DNA from: Antitrichia curtipendula
Taxonomy: Eukaryota; Streptophyta; Bryopsida; Hypnales; Leucodontaceae
Assembly (NCBI GenBank): GCA_951230915.1
Contig: OX579637.1
Span: forward strand, 21,638,001 to 21,702,000
Reading direction: 5' to 3'
DNA length: 64,000 nucleotides
A program made the position numbers and the translations under genes. The notes beneath the pieces are model-generated. The model worked only from the letters and a program-made list of their open reading frames with translations, was not told where the DNA came from and made no database searches. Of the stretch, positions 61,232 through 64,000 are shown one piece after another (position 1 is the stretch's first letter; every line of letters starts with the position of its first letter).

Positions 61232-62924
61232 TTAAGTCAGCCTACTGATATCAGACTCCAAGGGGAGTTAGTGTTGGAGACGCAAGAAGAAGGTGAGATT
61301 GTTGTGGATTCAATACCTCTTGTGATTGCCTTTCCGGTCCACAAAATGGTGGTTGAATTCAAAAATCCACCTGACGAAGAGGAGAGTGTGGACTACGGGG
61401 ATTACATGGATGAAGACACATCCAACATGGATTTTGGTCAAGTACAGTCTCCAGCATCTTCAGACCCCTACGATTATTCATGAGTTTGTCCATTGGGATG
61501 TAATGGATGTTCGTGTTGTGGACTTCTCATGAGGGATCTCTTATGTCAATTCATTCTGATTGACAAGAGGGAATGGGCGGTCTCTAATTGTTTGACGTCA
61601 ACAAACTGCACTCTGTGATGTCGTCTTGTAGAATAGTGTGGATACTCGAGCAAAGTGTAGTGAATACTATAACCAAATTGGATAGTAACTCATCAAAACC
61701 GGTAGATCGGATGTATCTTACTATTCTTCGGTGAATTTCATGTCTAATGGATTCATTTTGACCATATTTGTGCTTAGCGCAAAAAAAATGAAAGTGTGCT
61801 TTGACCGTTGCCATTCAAACTACCTCTTAGCGGAGGGGGTTCTGCAATCGCTTAGTAGGGTTAAGTACTATTTGCCGTTTTGTAGATCAACTAATTCCGC
61901 ATTTCAACATATAACTATATTTTTTTCATTTTTTCTTTATCTAAGAGTAGGAAGGGGGCGCAGAGAGAAAGTGCCGCTGAGTGTGTCCACGCTAGTTCCT
62001 CAACCACGTCAAAAGTGGTTGAATGTCGTATTTGATTTGAACAGAGTATTGTGTGAGTACTTGTTTCAAAGGCCATATTTGAAACAATGGCATCACACAG
62101 TGCACGATAAAATATTCTGCAACCGAATCTCCACTATCATTAAGCTGAAGGCCGTCTTCGTTCGTCCCAACTTGAGGAAGTTTTTAGACAAGATTTCTAG
62201 GATCTCAAATCGCATTGTAGTCTGGAGCTCCATGTTGAAGAAGATTGTGGAATTTGTCACTGGTTTCTTGTTCCAAAACAATAAGGCGCCATTTGATATC
62301 CTAGGCCAAGACAAGTGCAGGATGATAGAAGTCTCCAAGGGGAAATACCTTAAACAGGCTGGAAGCCCTTGGAAGATCCTGCTTCTCAAAGTGCTTGAAG
62401 AACAATTGTTCCTAGACCTTGATGATCCAACGTCCTTGAGCAAGGATAATACTCTTCTCATTAACGACTCTCTGCAAAAGAGCGTCCTCAATGAAAATAT
62501 GAATGTGATATTCTTTAAGAGTTGGAATCATGAGATGCGTGGGGACAAAGTGTTGTTTGGCAGTTTGGGTCCCGTGGTTGAGGCGACTTCATAAAGAATG
62601 TCCACTTGGTTGTTTGCGCAAGTTTGTTGATGTGAACTCCATAGGCGTGCCCCTCTTGTCTTCTGAGTCCCATCTTGCGGATGGAGTGCTAGGCGGTATA
62701 AAGGAGTCCGCCAATAATTTTGGGTCCCGTTTTGTCTTGCCAGGGATGAAACTAGTGATTGAGTTGGAGAGACATAGGAAGAAGTAGACTTCTCCATGTA
62801 CTGGTCGATCATAGAAAGCGTTGTACATATTGTGAATACAAATTTTTATGAAAATTTCATTCATGTATATTAGTAAAATTTTGAAGTTTGATTTGATTTT
62901 AATTCCATGTTTTTTCTATGCTGA

Positions 62925-63067
62925 GTTATCTTTGGGTCAAGGATAAATTGTAATCTTTGAAATTTTGTTCTCTTTGGTTGGAGAATAATTGTGGAAGCTT
63001 TGTTTTATCAATGAATTGAAGATATTTATTGTGCAAGTAGTTTGTTATCTTTGGACCGAGGATAAAT
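62925..63067. repeat. C-type palindromes between the last two exons of gene C (3 copies)
   Basis: 62925-62948, a degenerate copy at about 62967-62990, and 63043-63067 (TTATCTTTGGACCGAGGATAA with one base less in some arms). They lie between the FCP1-like exon and the tail exon, as in gene B. Confidence 0.8.
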
Positions 63068-63878
63068 TGTGTCAGGGTTATGTATTCTCCATTTTCTTCA
63101 AGTTGGAGGGTCCGTAATGCACCTATTGTAGTAGAGACAACTGCTCACCACTAGAAGCTTGTTGTCTGGATCGGATGCATCCATGTCTAGGAAATCTGAG
63201 TCGGCTGGAGGGAACTTCTTGTTGTTCTCTTATCCTAGGCCTTCTCTTCCGGGCTCTACAGTTGACGTGGCTTCCGCAGCCATTGACTTCTCAAAGGGAA
63301 ATGTGGAGGAAGGTGTGGTCGATAGCCCACCGAGTAGAAGATCAATGTGGACCCCGATTTGCTCGCCCTCACCTCTAAAGAAGAGTGACTTTACTCCTAG
63401 ACAATTGCGCTCACAATCGCCAATGCTACAAACTTCAAACACCCTGCACATAAAACTATATGTAGATGAAGAACACTAGGCGGTGAATCCTTGCCTTGAG
63501 GATGGACTAAAATCACTTGCAGCGGTTGCATATCACCCTCTACAGGGTAATGATTACAATACAAATTCCATAGGAGGATGTTGCAAGAGGAAGGTTCCAT
63601 CGGGTGCATGCAGTACAGGTCAAGTCTCACGCATTGCAGAGATTCTTGGCTCCATTCCCTCCAAATCCGTGGGAGGCGGATCTTCGCCTTCTGGAGTACT
63701 TGTATCCCACCGAACAACTCTTCAAAACTTTCGAGGGTCAAATTACATACGATCAACAACAACTGCTGATCCGTACATAAGTACTACCTATAGACCATTT
63801 CTAAGGCCGCCTCGTCGAAGTTGTAGATCTCTTTCTAATGATGGCATAGCCGGAAGCAAACGCAAGCGACAAAGATAA

Positions 63879-64000
63879 ATGAAGAAACTAATTCAGATGG
63901 GCATATTTGGCCGTGTCCTTTTTGCAAGTGAACAGCCAAGGCCTTCTTGACGCGAGGATATCCTTAGAAGGTTGAGCAAGTTGAAAGCAATAGAGGCAGC
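63879..64000. other. Window end, no feature assigned
   Basis: Sequence after the TAA of gene C; too short to judge. Confidence 0.3.

Larger units (their letters stand above)
56786..63878 (+). pseudogene. Gene C: ParB-like / methyltransferase-like / FCP1-like protein, heavily decayed
   Basis: Exons: 56786-58212 (ATG; MAEVKNYDYSAIAPF), 58429-59762, 60044 to about 61483, 61951 to about 62787, about 63152-63878. Order as in gene B: N-terminal domain, ParB-like core (GNFLIINGQHSITTSKML), helical middle, methyltransferase-like unit (NTWLWIVGS; ENVIGIYTGSKFMIAAK joined to MYGLFYYGIIE), acidic and coiled-coil linker, FCP1/HAD-like domain (NVVFDLNRVLC, IVVWSSML, NTLLINDSL), and a tail with EEGVVDSPPS and CSPSPLKK. 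I count ten TAG, four TGA and one TAA in frame (for example TAG 57008, TGA 57086, TGA 59250 at an Arg column, TAG 59691), plus about three one-base shifts near 57,785 (CCCCC), 58,760 and 62,560. It is a pseudogene on present evidence, yet homology to B runs nearly end to end. Confidence 0.65.

Noticed and set aside
2210..63878. Altered genetic code (TAG/TGA as sense codons)
   Set aside because: B, D and the MULE gene appear to end with TAG, TAA also occurs internally, and stops fall at different columns in each copy. Deamination of methylated CGA and CAG explains the pattern better.
1..64000. LTR retrotransposon or LINE genes
   Set aside because: No reverse transcriptase, integrase or gag motif was recognised in any frame.
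1..64000. tRNA, rRNA, or organellar origin
   Set aside because: No tRNA or rRNA signature was noticed. Spliceosomal GT-AG introns and transposon genes indicate nuclear DNA.

Overview
The window looks like nuclear DNA of a land plant, most plausibly a non-seed plant. Protein genes are split by GT-AG introns, GC-richer gene blocks alternate with AT-rich spacers, and every gene I can recognise is transposon-like. I see no ordinary housekeeping gene, rRNA, tRNA or CRISPR array. The organism call is inference; no marker gene is present.

Layout. 0-2 kb: AT-rich spacer with a small inverted-repeat element, a 134-bp tandem duplication and a foldback. 2.2-7.3 kb, minus strand: a truncated DUF7869-type transposon gene with a spliced 5' half, a long leader and a TATA box. 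7.3-13.9 kb: AT-rich, with a microsatellite, two hairpins and two weak exon candidates. 14-17.3 kb: a GC-rich leader-like block, then an inverted fragment of the 5' end of the element called A below. 18.1-21.9 kb, minus strand: a MULE-type transposase with a GCM/WRKY-like finger and a SWIM finger. 23.0-33.1 kb, plus strand: gene D, 12 exons, whose first intron is about 4.8 kb long and filled by about 21 copies of a 223-bp repeat. 35.3-43.1 kb: gene A. 43.7-44.8 kb: a 178-bp tandem satellite. 46-55.5 kb: gene B. 56.6-63.9 kb: gene C.

The main result is a family of four very diverged genes (A, B, C, D). All share a ParB/sulfiredoxin-like core (GNHR in D, NGQHS in A-C), a helical middle, and a permuted N4/N6-type DNA methyltransferase-like domain with damaged catalytic motifs. 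A, B and C also carry an FCP1/HAD-phosphatase-like domain. Each gene carries its own 18-22 bp palindrome, repeated in its introns and leader and different from those of its relatives: A TTYAGGTG/CACCTRAA, B TTAGGTCGA/TCGACCTAA, C TTATCTTYG/CRAAGATAA, D TCTCGG/CCGAGA plus GTTCTCGAGAAC. The A palindrome also fills the introns and leader of the DUF7869 gene, so the two genes probably belong to one element family. ParB proteins bind palindromic parS sites, so I propose a eukaryotic mobile family in which each ParB-like protein recognises a private site carried in its own introns.

The genes are damaged mostly by point mutation. I count about 29 internal in-frame stops: 17 TAG, 10 TGA and only 2 TAA. 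Where relatives can be aligned, TGA sits at Arg and TAG at Gln. This is the pattern expected from deamination of methylated CG (CGA) and CHG (CAG) sites in silenced transposons.
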